A stretch of DNA of 64,000 bases from Dichetophora obliterata (taxonomy: Eukaryota; Arthropoda; Insecta; Diptera; Sciomyzidae): positions 79,453,630-79,517,629 of the forward strand of contig OY986436.1 of NCBI GenBank assembly GCA_963920525.1, written 5' to 3'. Positions within the stretch are counted from its first letter, which is position 1. Each line of letters opens with the position of its first letter. Of the stretch, positions 54,141 through 64,000 are shown one piece after another. Position numbers and translations under genes: made by a program. A model generated the notes under the pieces. That model was not told the origin of the DNA, ran no database searches, and saw only the letters and a list, made by a program, of their open reading frames with translations.

Positions 54141-54982
54141 GGAATTAAAAATGTTTGGAAAAATTATCGAAAACGAAGACACTAATTTTACACTAGACAT
54201 CGTTATCTGGTGTCGACGACGCCTACAATTACTACGTTTCCATGGCGAGTTGAGTCGGGGTTGTTTAGAGATCAACGCCCCTAGAATCGAGAGTTGAGTT
54301 GACTTTCGTTAAATCCACGAAACTTGTTAGATTTAACTAAGTTAGATTGGATGTGTTCAGAAGATGAAACAGGTCCTCATCTGTTGAACAAGGTTTGATT
54401 TAATTTATTGATTACTTGTTATATTAGGGGTATTCACAGGCTGCTGCGAATTGCAAGAGCGTGAAAAAGCAAGATATTTTGCGCACTTACGCGTGAACAT
54501 CAATATTGCAACTTTATTATGCAATAAAAATTATGTGTCGAATGAACAGTAAATATATTGCCACCTCATTTCAAAATCACAAAAAGTTGTTAGAATCAAC
54601 TAACAAACTTAAGCTTTTTTAAGTTTTACCCTGGTGGCAACTATGTTTGAGAACAACCAAAACGTGAATCACTGCTTGTGCGTTCTCGCAATATGTTTTG
54701 GCAGTGCGTAATTCAAGAAGAGTTGCAAAATTGCTACTAATGTGTTTGTTGCTGGAGTGATGTGAAAATTCGCAATCTCGCATTTTCGCATCGTCGCACA
54801 GTACTTTGTCTCATAGGAATAAATCAAGATTTTTGTTGTGGCAGATCCTAACAATATTGGTACCGTTTTTTGGAAATACTTCCACTGAGAAGAATCCAAA
54901 TTTTTTGCCAATTGAACAATTTTTGTAGACTCTACAGCTCCTTAAAGTCAACCATTTTTATGCATTTTGATTGTTGTGAAAT

Positions 54983-55735
54983 ATTTGATTTTGGACATCC
55001 TGCAAAGAAAAAATTGCTGTAAACGCAATTTTTGCCCGATTCTTTTGTTTTTTGATTTTATTTCAAGACCAATATTGCTAAAATAAATCAATTTTAATAT
55101 TTTTTAAATTAAGCTAAAACTAGAAATTTGAAAATTGTCCAAAAATAAAATTTTTTTTTAATCTTATTCAAAAATTTGCAATTTTTGAGAGAAAAATAAA
55201 AAAAAAAACATTAAAAAACATCTCTTTAATTTTTTTAATATATTTTAATATACATATTTATCTTTCAAATTCTAAAATTTGATATCCGCCTGCGTCCGCC
55301 CTTCGGAGTTATCGCGTTTTGAAGAATAGTCTAAAAATCATATTTTCTTTTAAATAATAGAAATTAGTAATTTGCACATCTTACAAAGAAAAAAATTGCC
55401 AAAATTGCAATTTTGGCCCAATTCTTTTTATTTTTGATTTTTCTTCAAGATAAATACTGTATAAATACATAAATTTTAATATGTTTAAAATTTAGCTGAA
55501 AGTAAAAAAATTAAAATACGCTAAAAAATAAATTTTTTTGTAAATATTTTCCAAAAATTTCCAATTTTTGAGAGCAAATTAAAAAAAAAACAACGAAAAA
55601 CATCTCTTTTATTTTCAAATATATTGTTATTTATGTATTTTTCTTTCAAAATTCCAAAACATATTAACCTTTTTATCCGACCTTTAGAGTTATCGTATTT
55701 TGAAAAATGGTCAAAAAATCATATTTTCCTCTAAT
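54983..55735. repeat. Diverged tandem repeat, 2 x about 380 bp
   Basis: Unit 1 (from GACATCCTGCAAAGAAAAAA) and unit 2 (from GCACATCTTACAAAGAAAAA at 55373) share the same ordered blocks: CAATTTT.GCCC, TTTGAGAG, AAAACATCTCTTT, GAGTTATCG.(T)TTTTGAA, AAAATCATATTTTC. Confidence 0.8.
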
Positions 55736-55892
55736 AAACGTAGCATGTAGTGAGGAGTTTACTCCTTTGAAATGTAAACCAACATATTTATGGGTGACAA
55801 ATTTCGAAAATGACCTAAGTGCATTTTTTTTTAATAATCGTTTTCATTAGGTAAAAAACTAGTATGTTTATTTCTATTAAATCAATAAATGT

Positions 55893-55945
55893 TTACTTTT
55901 AAAAAATTAAATCAATAAATGTTTACTTTTAAAAAAATTAAGACT
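55893..55945. repeat. Short tandem duplication
   Basis: AAATCAATAAATGTTTACTT followed by TTAAAAAATT, present twice. Confidence 0.9.
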
Positions 55946-56299
55946 TAAATCATTTCTAAAGTAATCTGTATGAATTGTACTCTACGCTCAAAAGTAAGAC
56001 GTATCAGTTTGCAGAAAATTGTTTTTTTAAGAGGTTCTTTAAATAGTGATTTTAACTTATTATGTTTGTAAAAGTAATTGGAGTATGAAAATCTATTGTA
56101 AAAGTTGTAAAAGTAAAAGTAATTGGAGTATGAATTCTTTTGTAATTGTTTGTTAAAATGCTGCTATTATATACAGGTTAAGAATAAATAATGACTATTT
56201 ATGTTAAAATGTAGGGCATTCTCATGCTTGCTAATGCCAACATATTTGTTTTTACTGTATTTTTCTCAGCGAAAACATTACAAAGATTTTTAATTTAAA

Positions 56300-57055
56300 A
56301 TGCCAATAATTATTACTAATAACGATTTATTTAATTGTTGGATTTCTGCCGGTCCACGCAATAAATATTTGTTTTTGAAGTCATTTGTTAAAGATAAAAT
56401 TTGTAAAATCCCATACAGTGAAGAAATAATTGATGAAAATATTAAGTTTTTTATATTGCAATTGGAAACGAAGTGGAAGCAGTGCGGATATAGTAAAAGC
56501 AAGCTTATTAAAAAGTATTCCAATTGGTTAAGTGCCGAAGCAATTGTTATTTCTGATCCAAATAATGTACGCAAGTAAAAATAAAATTTAATATTAGCGC
56601 AGTTAAAAATAAAGTTTACATTTCAGCAACCAAGCACAAGTCGCGGAAGGCCTGAAAAGGAGTTCCATTTGTTATCAGAACAAATGAAAAAAAGGAAATT
56701 GGCTCACTTATTATCTGATTATTCTGAAGACGAATTACAATATGCATCAGAAATTGCTTCAAGAAAAAATAGTCATGGTTCGAATATTAACAGTCAAAAT
56801 TGTCTATCAGTACAAATGGCTTTGTCACTGTACTTAGATTTGGATCTCTCGGAAGAAAAACATAATATTCTGCGCAACACTGTCAGCGTTTATCATAAAA
56901 ATTTATTTCCGAGTTTGTATGCGATACAAAATTTTAAGAAACGATTAGTACCATCTATTGAAGCTTCGGAAAGTACTGCAGAAGTTCTCTTACAACCACT
57001 TTTGCGGTTTACAGCTAAAAGTGTATTAGAGCTCTGTAAAGATGCAACAGATTAA
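56300..57055 (+). CDS. Two-exon hypothetical protein, transposon-associated
   Basis: Exon 1 56300-56566 (MPIIITNNDLFNCWISAGP ... AIVISDPNN), donor GTACGC; exon 2 56627-57055 after TTTACATTTCAG (QPSTSRGRPEKEFHLLSEQ, KRKLAHLLSDYSEDELQYAS, LYLDLDLSEEKHNILRNTVS, LLQPLLRFTAKSVLELC, ending CKDATD-stop). Both exons are open and in phase, about 231 residues, with no lesion. GRPxKxF followed by a KxRK helix and a helical domain is reminiscent of N-terminal regions of transposon-derived proteins in insects and cnidarians, so I suspect the truncated N-terminal part of a transposase. No catalytic region is seen. Function unknown. Confidence 0.55.
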
Positions 57056-57949
57056 ATGACTCTTATTTGCATTTGCATGTATGGATGGCAGTTCAGGTCA
57101 CAGTCGATACAAACAAAAATTATACTTTATTATAATTACTTAAATACCTATTTTTTGGCATAAATTTTTTTATTTTGTTTTTAATTTTTATTCTTTTAAT
57201 CAATTAAACAAAAAAAAATTTAATTTAATAATACAAAATGAATTTAGAATTACAAAAAATATTTTTTTTTTTTGCAAAAACATATTTTTTTTACATGAAA
57301 AGTAACATTTTCGTGAAAAAAGTGCATGTCAAACTATAAGCATATCTTTTTTTAAAAAAAAGATATTGCCATAAAATTTTCAGTTTTAACAAGTTAAGAC
57401 CTTAAAGTTTTCAAAAATATATATTTTTTTAAAGTTTTTATAATTTTAATATTTAATTGAAAATAGGAAAATTTCAGTTTCATAAATTTCATTTATGGCG
57501 TAAATACTTGATGTTCATAAAATCTGATTCAATTTTTGAAATCAGCAGCCAAAAATTAATAAACATGCCAAATTTCGTAAAGATCGAACAACTCCTTGTA
57601 TTTATTCCTCACTTTTGTATGGGCTCAAAGTACTGTGCGTCGCAACTGCGTTTCGCATCAACCCGTAAATACCCCTATTATTTTAGTTCTGCCACAGCGC
57701 TAACATAAAATGTAACGAACTGTTCAGCAAGTACACAAAGTAGCGGAAACTAATACTGATCAAAGAGTCAACAGGCTTAGTACATTTTGCACCTTCTGAA
57801 CGCACACATTAATACTAAGAAAAAATGGAGAATAGAATGGCCAAAGTCCAACTCGACTCAATGGTGTACATGGAAGCGCTTTTGAGCTAGAAACGCCATT
57901 TTGTCAACTTAACGAAAACCCAACTCAGGCTCAACTCGCCATGGAAACG
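57056..57949. other. 3' part of the unclassified TIR element, no gene
   Basis: AT-rich, ending in the right TIR. An 83-codon open stretch at 57457-57708 has no known domain. Confidence 0.45.
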
Positions 57950-58594
57950 AAGTAAATGATAGGGTCATAGCAGTTAAATTGTGATTTCGATTAGTAATGA
58001 ATTAAATTATAATTTAAAAAGAATTTTAATGATTTTATAATCCTTGAGGGAGAAGTAGTAATTGATTACCATTACCAATAATAAAAAAAAAAAAAATTCA
58101 CGATAACTAGAAATTATATAAATAAGAATCAAAAGTAATAAAAAATATTAATTTGACTACATTTAGAAATTGTTTTTGATCTTGTGAAATTTTATTCATA
58201 AATAAAATTTTATTCATAATTTTTATTCATAAATATGCATATAATTATTAAACAAAGATTGCTTTAAAAAAGCAAGAACAAAATGCTTGAAAAAAGGAAA
58301 AACAAAAACGTGGTTTTAAGTGGTAAATTTTTTGTACTTTAGACTAAAATTTTTAAAATAAAAAATAACTTCTTAAAGAAGTCAGATTGTTTATTAATTC
58401 TTTTTGATTATTTTTGTAAGCGTATAAGAAAGTGAAATGTTTTGCACAAAAAATTAAACTATTCGAAGGAAGATATTTTTTCAAATGCAATGTTGAAAAA
58501 CAAGCCAAACGAGATTGATTTGGGGATTCCATATATCTCTAACTAAAAATCGTAAAATAAAGATTATATTTTATTTCGAGAAAAGTTACTTCAT
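57950..58594. other. No gene seen
   Basis: AT-rich spacer between the TIR element and the right arm of the inverted repeat; contains an A run at 58082 and repeated TTTTATTCATAA at 58190-58230. Confidence 0.5.
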
Positions 58595-58903
58595 CAAATG
58601 TACACAGATTTTCACTCAATCTTCGTTAGCTCCTAAAGTACCTGCAAATGGAATGAAATATTTATTTAAAGCATAAAAATATCTTTTAATTATCATGATA
58701 ATTCAACGATAAGAAAAATGTTTATAACTCTTCTGCATTGCATTTTCTACAACACGGGTATGCAAAATAGACGCGTTACCAATTTTTTTGAATAGGTGTT
58801 CGGTTTCCCCTGTATGCATATTATCACCCTATCTGCAAATAAAAAGTATTAGTAAATTCAATTTCAAAACATATTTATCAAAAATGTATAAGATTCAACC
58901 TAT
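58595..58903. repeat. Right arm of 5-kb inverted repeat
   Basis: Inverted partner of 53832-54140. The exon-like stretch present in the left arm is full of stops here, so this copy is not coding. Confidence 0.82.
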
Positions 58904-60648
58904 TTGTTTATATAATATATACATATATTTATATAAAATTTATTTACATTATTTTGCAAACTTAATACAAAAGCAATTAAATATCTTTAAATAGAAATCA
59001 TGTGTCTCATAAGGATTATCTTCTTTAATTTATCCCACGTTATCCCATATTAACCCAAGCTGTCCCACGTTATTCTATGTTTTCCACTGTCCAACTATAG
59101 TTCCTTCACTCTTTGCATTTAAAGTTCTTGAACAATTTTTGTTTTCCTCTTGTAATTTCTGGTAATGTAGACCTATATCTATCATGGAGTCTAAGTCTGC
59201 AGATAGAGTAAACGCTGAAGCAGTCAGGCAGGCAGGCAGGCGCAGGTACCTGTTCAGTAAATAAGCCATTCAGAGTGAATGCGAGCAGGTCAGATCAGAT
59301 CAGTGCGAGAAAAAGTTTGTTAGTTATTTTTTTTCTTCCATTGCTTACTATTTTGCATCCTCCGCTAATGGTGTTCATGAAAAAAAAAAATTTCTATTCA
59401 AAAATAGCACACTCTCTTTAAAAGATCATCAACTCCAAAAATTTACATTTTCTAGAAGAGCAAAAACACTTTTTTTCTTCAAGGGACTCCATACAAAACA
59501 AAGAGACAAGACTATTTTTTTTAATTAACGACTAAGAATATGTATATAAAATTAAGATAGCCGATGTATATAATCACTACGAATAGTCTTACACGAAAAA
59601 GTATATATGTAAACATTTTGAGTTGTGCTCTTTTGAAGAGGGTGTGCGATATGTTGTGCCACGCTTATGCAAAAATAGTTGCATACCAACAACACAACTC
59701 TCTATTGAAGTTATTGTTGTGGTTTCGTCTAGCACTTTGTTGTTGTTTGTTCAGTTTTTTTGTTGTGCTGTTTTCAGAAGATAATAAAAGCCAACAACAC
59801 AAAGCAGTCGAAGTTTACAAATTGTTCAATACACTTGCTCATGCGCAACAAAAGCACCCCAACAAAATGTACTCAATAGCTGCGTTGCATTCGCTTCAAA
59901 ATAATCCAGATTATTTTTTTTACATGCAAAGCAAAAACAAAAATAATAATCCTATAACAAATTGGATTATTTTTGCTATCCATATAAAATTGTGATATAG
60001 CCTTTATAAAATTTGAAACACAGGTGTCGCACCTGTATATTTCTCTGAGCTGTCATTTATTTTTTTGAAATTCTGTTTGTTTGATACAATGACTATAAGG
60101 TAGCTATGACAGCTACCTATTTTCTCACGAGCTGCGACCATCGAATGTTAAACAAAAGAAAACAAAACAAACCGCGTGTATCACACACATTGGACGCATT
60201 CAGCGGAGCCAACAATTGCACTTAAACTTTTTATATAGTTGCATAATATTAATAATTAAATTAAATAATTTACACTTTTTCTGACGTTTAGAGCAAAACA
60301 CATTCAGAAAAAAACATCGTTCACTAAAGTATCGCTACCATAACAGTTCACAACAGTTTTGAACGACACACGTTCTCATGACACCTAATAGCTATTGTAT
60401 CATGATTGCTTGGTTGAATTTAATTTTGACTGCAACGCTAATGCCCTCTACGAGTCGTTTTTCTTGCCGTTCCTTTGAGAAAATTTGTTATCGCGATTAT
60501 ATTAAGGCGAAAGGAACGCAGCTAATGATGCTAATTTCCTCGGTTCTTGTACGCAGATGTAAAAAATTTGTTTTTTAATTTTTTTTTAATCAAAGGATAA
60601 TATCAACATAGACGAGAGCTGTACCAAAAACCAAATATGAAAGAATAA
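58904..60648. other. No recognised gene
   Basis: Contains an imperfect CCCACGTTATCCCATATTA repeat near 59030-59080 and a (GGCA)n tract at 59218-59246. A 143-codon open stretch (59564-59995) with hydrophobic and Gln/Asn-rich parts and a 66-codon one at 60378 show no family. Confidence 0.45.
59218..59246. repeat. (GGCA)n microsatellite
   Basis: Four to five GGCA units in the context CAGTCAGGCAGGCAGGCAGG. Confidence 0.85.
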
Positions 60649-61120
60649 GTTGAGACTTTTCTTTGTTCTGATGAGAGCAAGGCGACACGAAAGGAAGCCT
60701 ACGATATTATTTTACAATCGCGTGCTCATGACACACAAGGAATTCGCCAATTTAATGTCCCCAAGATACAATTCAGTTGTGATTCCTATAAAAATATGAT
60801 AGATTGGAATGAATTAAGAGCTAATACAGAACTGCCATGCATCCAGTTCTATACTCAACAATACTTATTAGAACTACACGACTCCAATGAAATTGTAAAA
60901 ATTCCTGGTAATGAAAAGTTTTTAAAATAATTGTTATGCTTTTCTTAACAAACAATTTTCAGAATTTCCATGTCATTCACAAAATACGGAACGTTTTGTA
61001 CATGTGGTAAGCCAATCCTGCGTTTCGGTAATTGATAAGAACAGACCTGCACATATTGCAAACAAGATTCAATCGCGCAAGCGTTACTGTAAAATTGAAT
61101 CACGAAAAGATTTGGAATAA
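60649..61120 (+). pseudogene. Two-exon remnant of a conserved transposon-type protein, unnamed
   Basis: No ATG, but open from after a TAA at 60646. Exon 60649-60907: DESKATRKEAYDIILQSRAH, GIRQFNVPKIQFSCDSY, NMIDWNELRANTELPCIQF, QQYLLELHDSNEIVKIP. Donor GTAATG, acceptor TTTTCAG, exon 60963-61120: EFPCHSQNTERFVHVVSQS, then NRPAHIANKIQSRKRYCKIE and RKDLE-stop. The phase is kept across the intron. The FPCHxQxxER ... V ... S block plus VPxxxF.xxxYxxMIxW resembles the C-terminal region of uncharacterised repeat-associated arthropod proteins as I remember them; I cannot name the family. The upstream part is missing. Confidence 0.55.
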
Positions 61121-61515
61121 AAAAAAATTATTTCTTTGATAAAACTCTAAATTGTTTTTTTTTTATCTTTTAATTAGCGACTTAATAAATAACCACAAAT
61201 TTTTTATCATGTTGATAAAAAATGCATTTTTATAAAAGTGCTTATAAGGGTTAATTAACGACAGAAATGAAAAGCAGCATTCAGTACCTTTCCAATGATA
61301 CCACGGAATGGTAAATCAGGCTATAAATGGGGAAGTTATGTATATTTTTATAAAAACTGCATTAAAAAAAAATTGAAAAAATCACTGCAAATAACTCAAT
61401 AACTAAGTGTGTGGGCAGATTTAAAAAAAAAATAAAAAAACAAAACTATGCATTTCATCGATTTACACTATTTGTGACAATTTTTTTGACCGAAGGTAGT
61501 GTGGTATAAATAGTA
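61121..61515. other. No gene seen
   Basis: AT-rich, with A-runs near 61420-61440. It marks the outer left side of Harbinger 3; its TIR was not identified. Confidence 0.5.
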
Positions 61516-62412
61516 TTAATCAAAAACGCGATTTTTAGAGGTTATTTCAAACCATTCCAGCTCACGAACGGCTAATGCTAGAGTTGCAATATTTTGGGAA
61601 TCATCATAAAATAAACCAAAGTTTGTTTTCAGGAGGTGACCCGGACCACTTTTTTTTTTGAGGCGCCTTATTGTACAGGTGGCTGTCGTCAGATCCAACT
61701 GCTGTCACGGGTGAAGATAGTATCTGATATCTGGAGCGATCGTTTGCTGTGAAGCTTGAAGTTGTTAATGTTATCGGTGATTCTCGAAAATAAGTTCCCG
61801 TTTGTTGAAATTGTCTGCTTCTTTCAGCTTGATTGCTTGCTCTGCTATAAGCAAAGCTGTAAATTGTTTTTTGAAGCTCCATCCCACATAGCAATTTTTC
61901 ATCCGGTTTCAACTTTTTGATATATGGAAGTAAACTATCGAAGAATGCCTCATCTTCATCTCTATTATTTTTTACTTTGACTTTATTTTCTAAAAGCTCC
62001 AACTTTTTTTGTTCCAGATCAATAATTTTATCGCTATTTGATCTTTTAAAAAATTTTTTGGCGGAATAGCTTTCGCCGTGATTTCGAAATTATCGAATTC
62101 TTCAGTTTCAATGACTTCACTTTGAGTTGAACAATCTTACACATTTGTGCAAATCACAGTATCATCATTTTCATCTAATACGTCATTGTATAAAGTTGGC
62201 ATATTTTTTTGGCTTAAATTGCCTGTTGCTTTTCTGCATTTAAATTGTTGTTTTAAGAATAGAAAAGATTTAAAGTGGGTCCAAGAAGATAGAATTTCTT
62301 GTTCGTCATCTGCTCCATCCCCTGATTTAGACTCTGGGATTCTTTTCATTTCAACACGAAACTGATCGCGGAGATACTTCCACTTCTTTCTCAAATGCTC
62401 TTCTAAAAAACG
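61516..62412 (-). pseudogene. Harbinger 3 partner protein (MADF then BESS-like)
   Basis: Minus strand. From an AG acceptor near 62405: HLRKKWKYLRDQFRVEMKR and SSWTHFKSFLFLKQQF, the C-terminal half of a MADF (Myb-like) DNA-binding domain. A single TAA at 62139-62137, then EVIETEEFDNFEI, a frameshift near 62050, IIDLEQKKLELLENKV, and DEDEAFFDSLLPYIKKL with ELQKTIYSFAY, a BESS-type protein-interaction motif. The first MADF exon was not found. Such proteins accompany Harbinger nucleases and are divergent to them here, so the pair forms one element. Confidence 0.75.
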
Positions 62413-62636
62413 AGTTAAATAAAACTGATTTAATGACTTATTTTAGCTCAAAACTGTGTAAAATTTGTTTGTTATAAATGCAGGGGCTACAACAGAAATC
62501 ATTCAATCTATTTCTTTATAAAAACTGAATATTTAAAAATTTTATAAAAACTTATTATTGAATATACAATTGAAGTGCTTATGAGTTAAGTTAATAGTTA
62601 AGTAAACTATTCTACATGTCAGCCGGTGTAGATATA
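62413..62636. other. Intergenic region of Harbinger 3
   Basis: AT-rich space between the two divergent genes. The first MADF exon and the promoters should lie between here and 63100. Confidence 0.4.
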
Positions 62637-62795
62637 CAGGGTGTCTAGAGTAAGAGTACGAATATTTAAGTCGTTATATACCAATTTACCCCGTAACTCA
62701 TGAAGGTGCGAAAATGGACACCCTACGATTTTTTGCTTAAATCGACCTCTTCTTTCACCTCCGTAAATATTCGTTCTCTTACACTGAACACTCTG
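62637..62795. mobile_element. 159-bp MITE with 32-bp inverted repeats, TA target
   Basis: CAGGGTGTCTAGAGTAAGAG ... ACGAATATT at the left pairs with the inverted right end CAGAGTGTTCAGTGTAAGAG ... ACGAATATT. TA flanks on both sides (62635-62636, 62796-62797). The form fits a Tc1/mariner-derived MITE. It sits in the promoter space between the divergent Harbinger 3 genes. Confidence 0.85.
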
Positions 62796-63104
62796 TATGA
62801 CTGTGTCAATAACAAACATTTTCAATCGCCATATAAAATCTATTTCGATTTTTGCTTATTTTTTGTTGCAAAAAAGGTCCTCTTTTAAAATGTTAAATAA
62901 AAATACTGGTTTTCAGAAACTTCTTGTTTTATATTGAAATAAAAAAAAATTAAATATTTTTGACTAACGGACCATAAAAAAAATTTATGGAAAAAAATGT
63001 TGGTGGCAAATTTTGTTTGGAATGTCCCATATATTTCTAAATATACTAATATAATAAAACTGTAACTGAACACAAAAACAATTTTGTTTACATTTTTTAT
63101 TCAG

Positions 63105-63982
63105 ATATCTCGCTACCGGTTCATTTTTTGCTACTTTAGGCTTCACATATAGAATTGGTAAATCAACAGTAAGGATAATAGTAAAATCGACATGCGAAGC
63201 ACTCTGGGATGAATTACATTCCCACCACATGCCGCAACCTACACAATTCATGTATCAAGCCATTGCTGACGTTTACTGGAACTTATGAAATTTTCCAAAT
63301 TGCGTTGGCGCCATTGATGGCAAACATATACGCATAAAGTGTCCTGCAGATTCTGGGTATATGTTTTATAATTACAAAAAAAAAATTTTCAATTGTTTTG
63401 CAAGGAGCAGCGGATGCTAACTGCAAATTTGTGGCTATCGAAGTCGGTGGATATGGCAAACAAAGCGACGGAGGGACATTTGCTTCATCTCAGCTATTTA
63501 AGCTTCTTCAATTGCAAAACTTAGACATTCCAATACACAAAAATTTGCCAGGGACAAACATTTCAATGATTCATGTATTTACTGCTGACGAGGCATATCC
63601 ATTATTAGAAAATATTCTACGACCATATGCCAGAAAGGATTGTAGTGCCGAAAATGAATATTTCAATTCTAGGCTTTCTCGAGCTGGAAAATGCATTGAA
63701 TGTGCATTTAGCATTATGAATTCAAAATGGCGGCTATTGTAGAAGCCGATTGAAGTGGACCCGGCATTTGCCGACTTAATCATTAAAAGTATTTGCATTC
63801 TGCATAATACTGTTATTATTGATCGCGAAGGCACAAACAAACTTTTACACGAAGCTGATCAATTTTTGAACAAACATAAAAAACAAAATTTAAAAAGAAC
63901 ACCGAATCGTGTAAATTTAAAAGTTGGCCGTTTTGTACGAGATACTTTTCGTAACTTTGTGTGCGCCAATAAATTAAAATAA
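63105..63982 (+). pseudogene. Harbinger 3 nuclease, best preserved
   Basis: After a TTTTTATTCAG acceptor: YLATGSFFATLGFTYRIGKS, CEALWDELHSHHMPQPTQF, then a TGA at about 63276, [19 protein letters not shown] (first Asp), a shift near 63395, [18 protein letters not shown] (second Asp), FTADEAYPLLENILRPYA, and RAGKCIECAFSIMNSKWRLL (catalytic Glu). A TAG at 63740 then EVDPAFADLIIKSICILHN and a basic tail to TAA at 63980. Three lesions in about 290 codons. The first exon (upstream of 63105) was not identified. Confidence 0.88.
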
Positions 63983-64000
63983 TATTTTATTACTGTATAT

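Larger units (their letters stand above)
54300..56299. other. Noncoding 5' part of the unclassified TIR element
   Basis: No gene. AT-rich, with the tandem repeat at 54983-55735 and short duplications at 55893-55940 and 56065-56140. Confidence 0.5.
54235..57949 (+). mobile_element. Unclassified TIR element enclosing a two-exon gene
   Basis: Inverted ends CGTTTCCATGGCGAGTTGAG at 54235 and 57949, with a second weaker pair (GAGTTG...CTTTCGTTAA) just inside. 3.7 kb. No clear target duplication (left flank TACTA, right flank AAGTA). It contains a diverged tandem repeat and one gene. Superfamily not determined. Confidence 0.65.

Noticed and set aside
59564..59995. 143-codon ORF with hydrophobic segments
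   Set aside because: No domain, no splice or polyadenylation context, and composition typical of chance open frames in AT-rich DNA.

Overview
This is eukaryotic, AT-rich, repeat-saturated DNA, most consistent with an insect and probably a dipteran. It has short spliced introns, Helitron, P, hAT, piggyBac, PIF/Harbinger, Tc1 and mariner elements, BEL/Pao and Gypsy fragments, and two non-LTR elements. Three separate mariners share a DD41D catalytic spacing; that 'rosa' type was first described in a tephritid fruit fly, so a tephritid-like fly is a reasonable guess but not proven. I see no convincing host gene, tRNA, rRNA or CRISPR array. Almost all recognisable coding sequence is transposon-derived and most of it is broken.

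Layout. 1-10.6 kb is a nested stack: a Gypsy integrase gene is split by a Helitron-like element (125-9696), which contains a hAT relic, which is itself split by a nearly complete P-family element (1189-6547, perfect 8-bp target duplication). 10.8-13.05 kb is a Harbinger nuclease gene split by mariner 1. 13.9-20.8 kb is copy A of a repeat family carrying an unusual transposase-like protein and a ULP1-type cysteine protease; copy B is at 22.4-23.3 kb and copy C at 41.6-52.9 kb. 24.3-25.3 kb is a foldback. 25.3-27.75 kb is a complete piggyBac element with a broken gene. 27.9-32.0 kb is mariner 2, split by a 3.2-kb insertion with TG...CA ends. 33.8-41.5 kb is a second Harbinger element (Myb-like gene plus oppositely oriented nuclease) containing a hAT-type MITE and a 5.2-kb LOA-like non-LTR retrotransposon. 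Copy C has been hit by a Tc1 element with long inverted repeats (itself carrying a non-LTR element that creates a 905-codon fusion ORF), a hAT MITE with an internal minisatellite, and mariner 3. 53.2-53.5 kb is a BEL/Pao fragment. 53.8-58.9 kb is a large inverted repeat enclosing an unclassified TIR element with a small intact two-exon gene. 60.6-61.1 kb is an unlabelled conserved coding remnant. 61.5-64.0 kb is a third Harbinger element with a divergent MADF/BESS gene and nuclease.

How the pieces relate. Insertions in copy C can be dated against copy A, which preserves empty sites for the Tc1 element and the hAT MITE. The three Harbinger loci each retain a nuclease and at least a trace of the DNA-binding partner gene. 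The most interesting unit is the ULP1-bearing repeat family, because it pairs a MULE/KDZ-like transposase candidate with a desumoylase-like protease and a C-terminal zinc motif.
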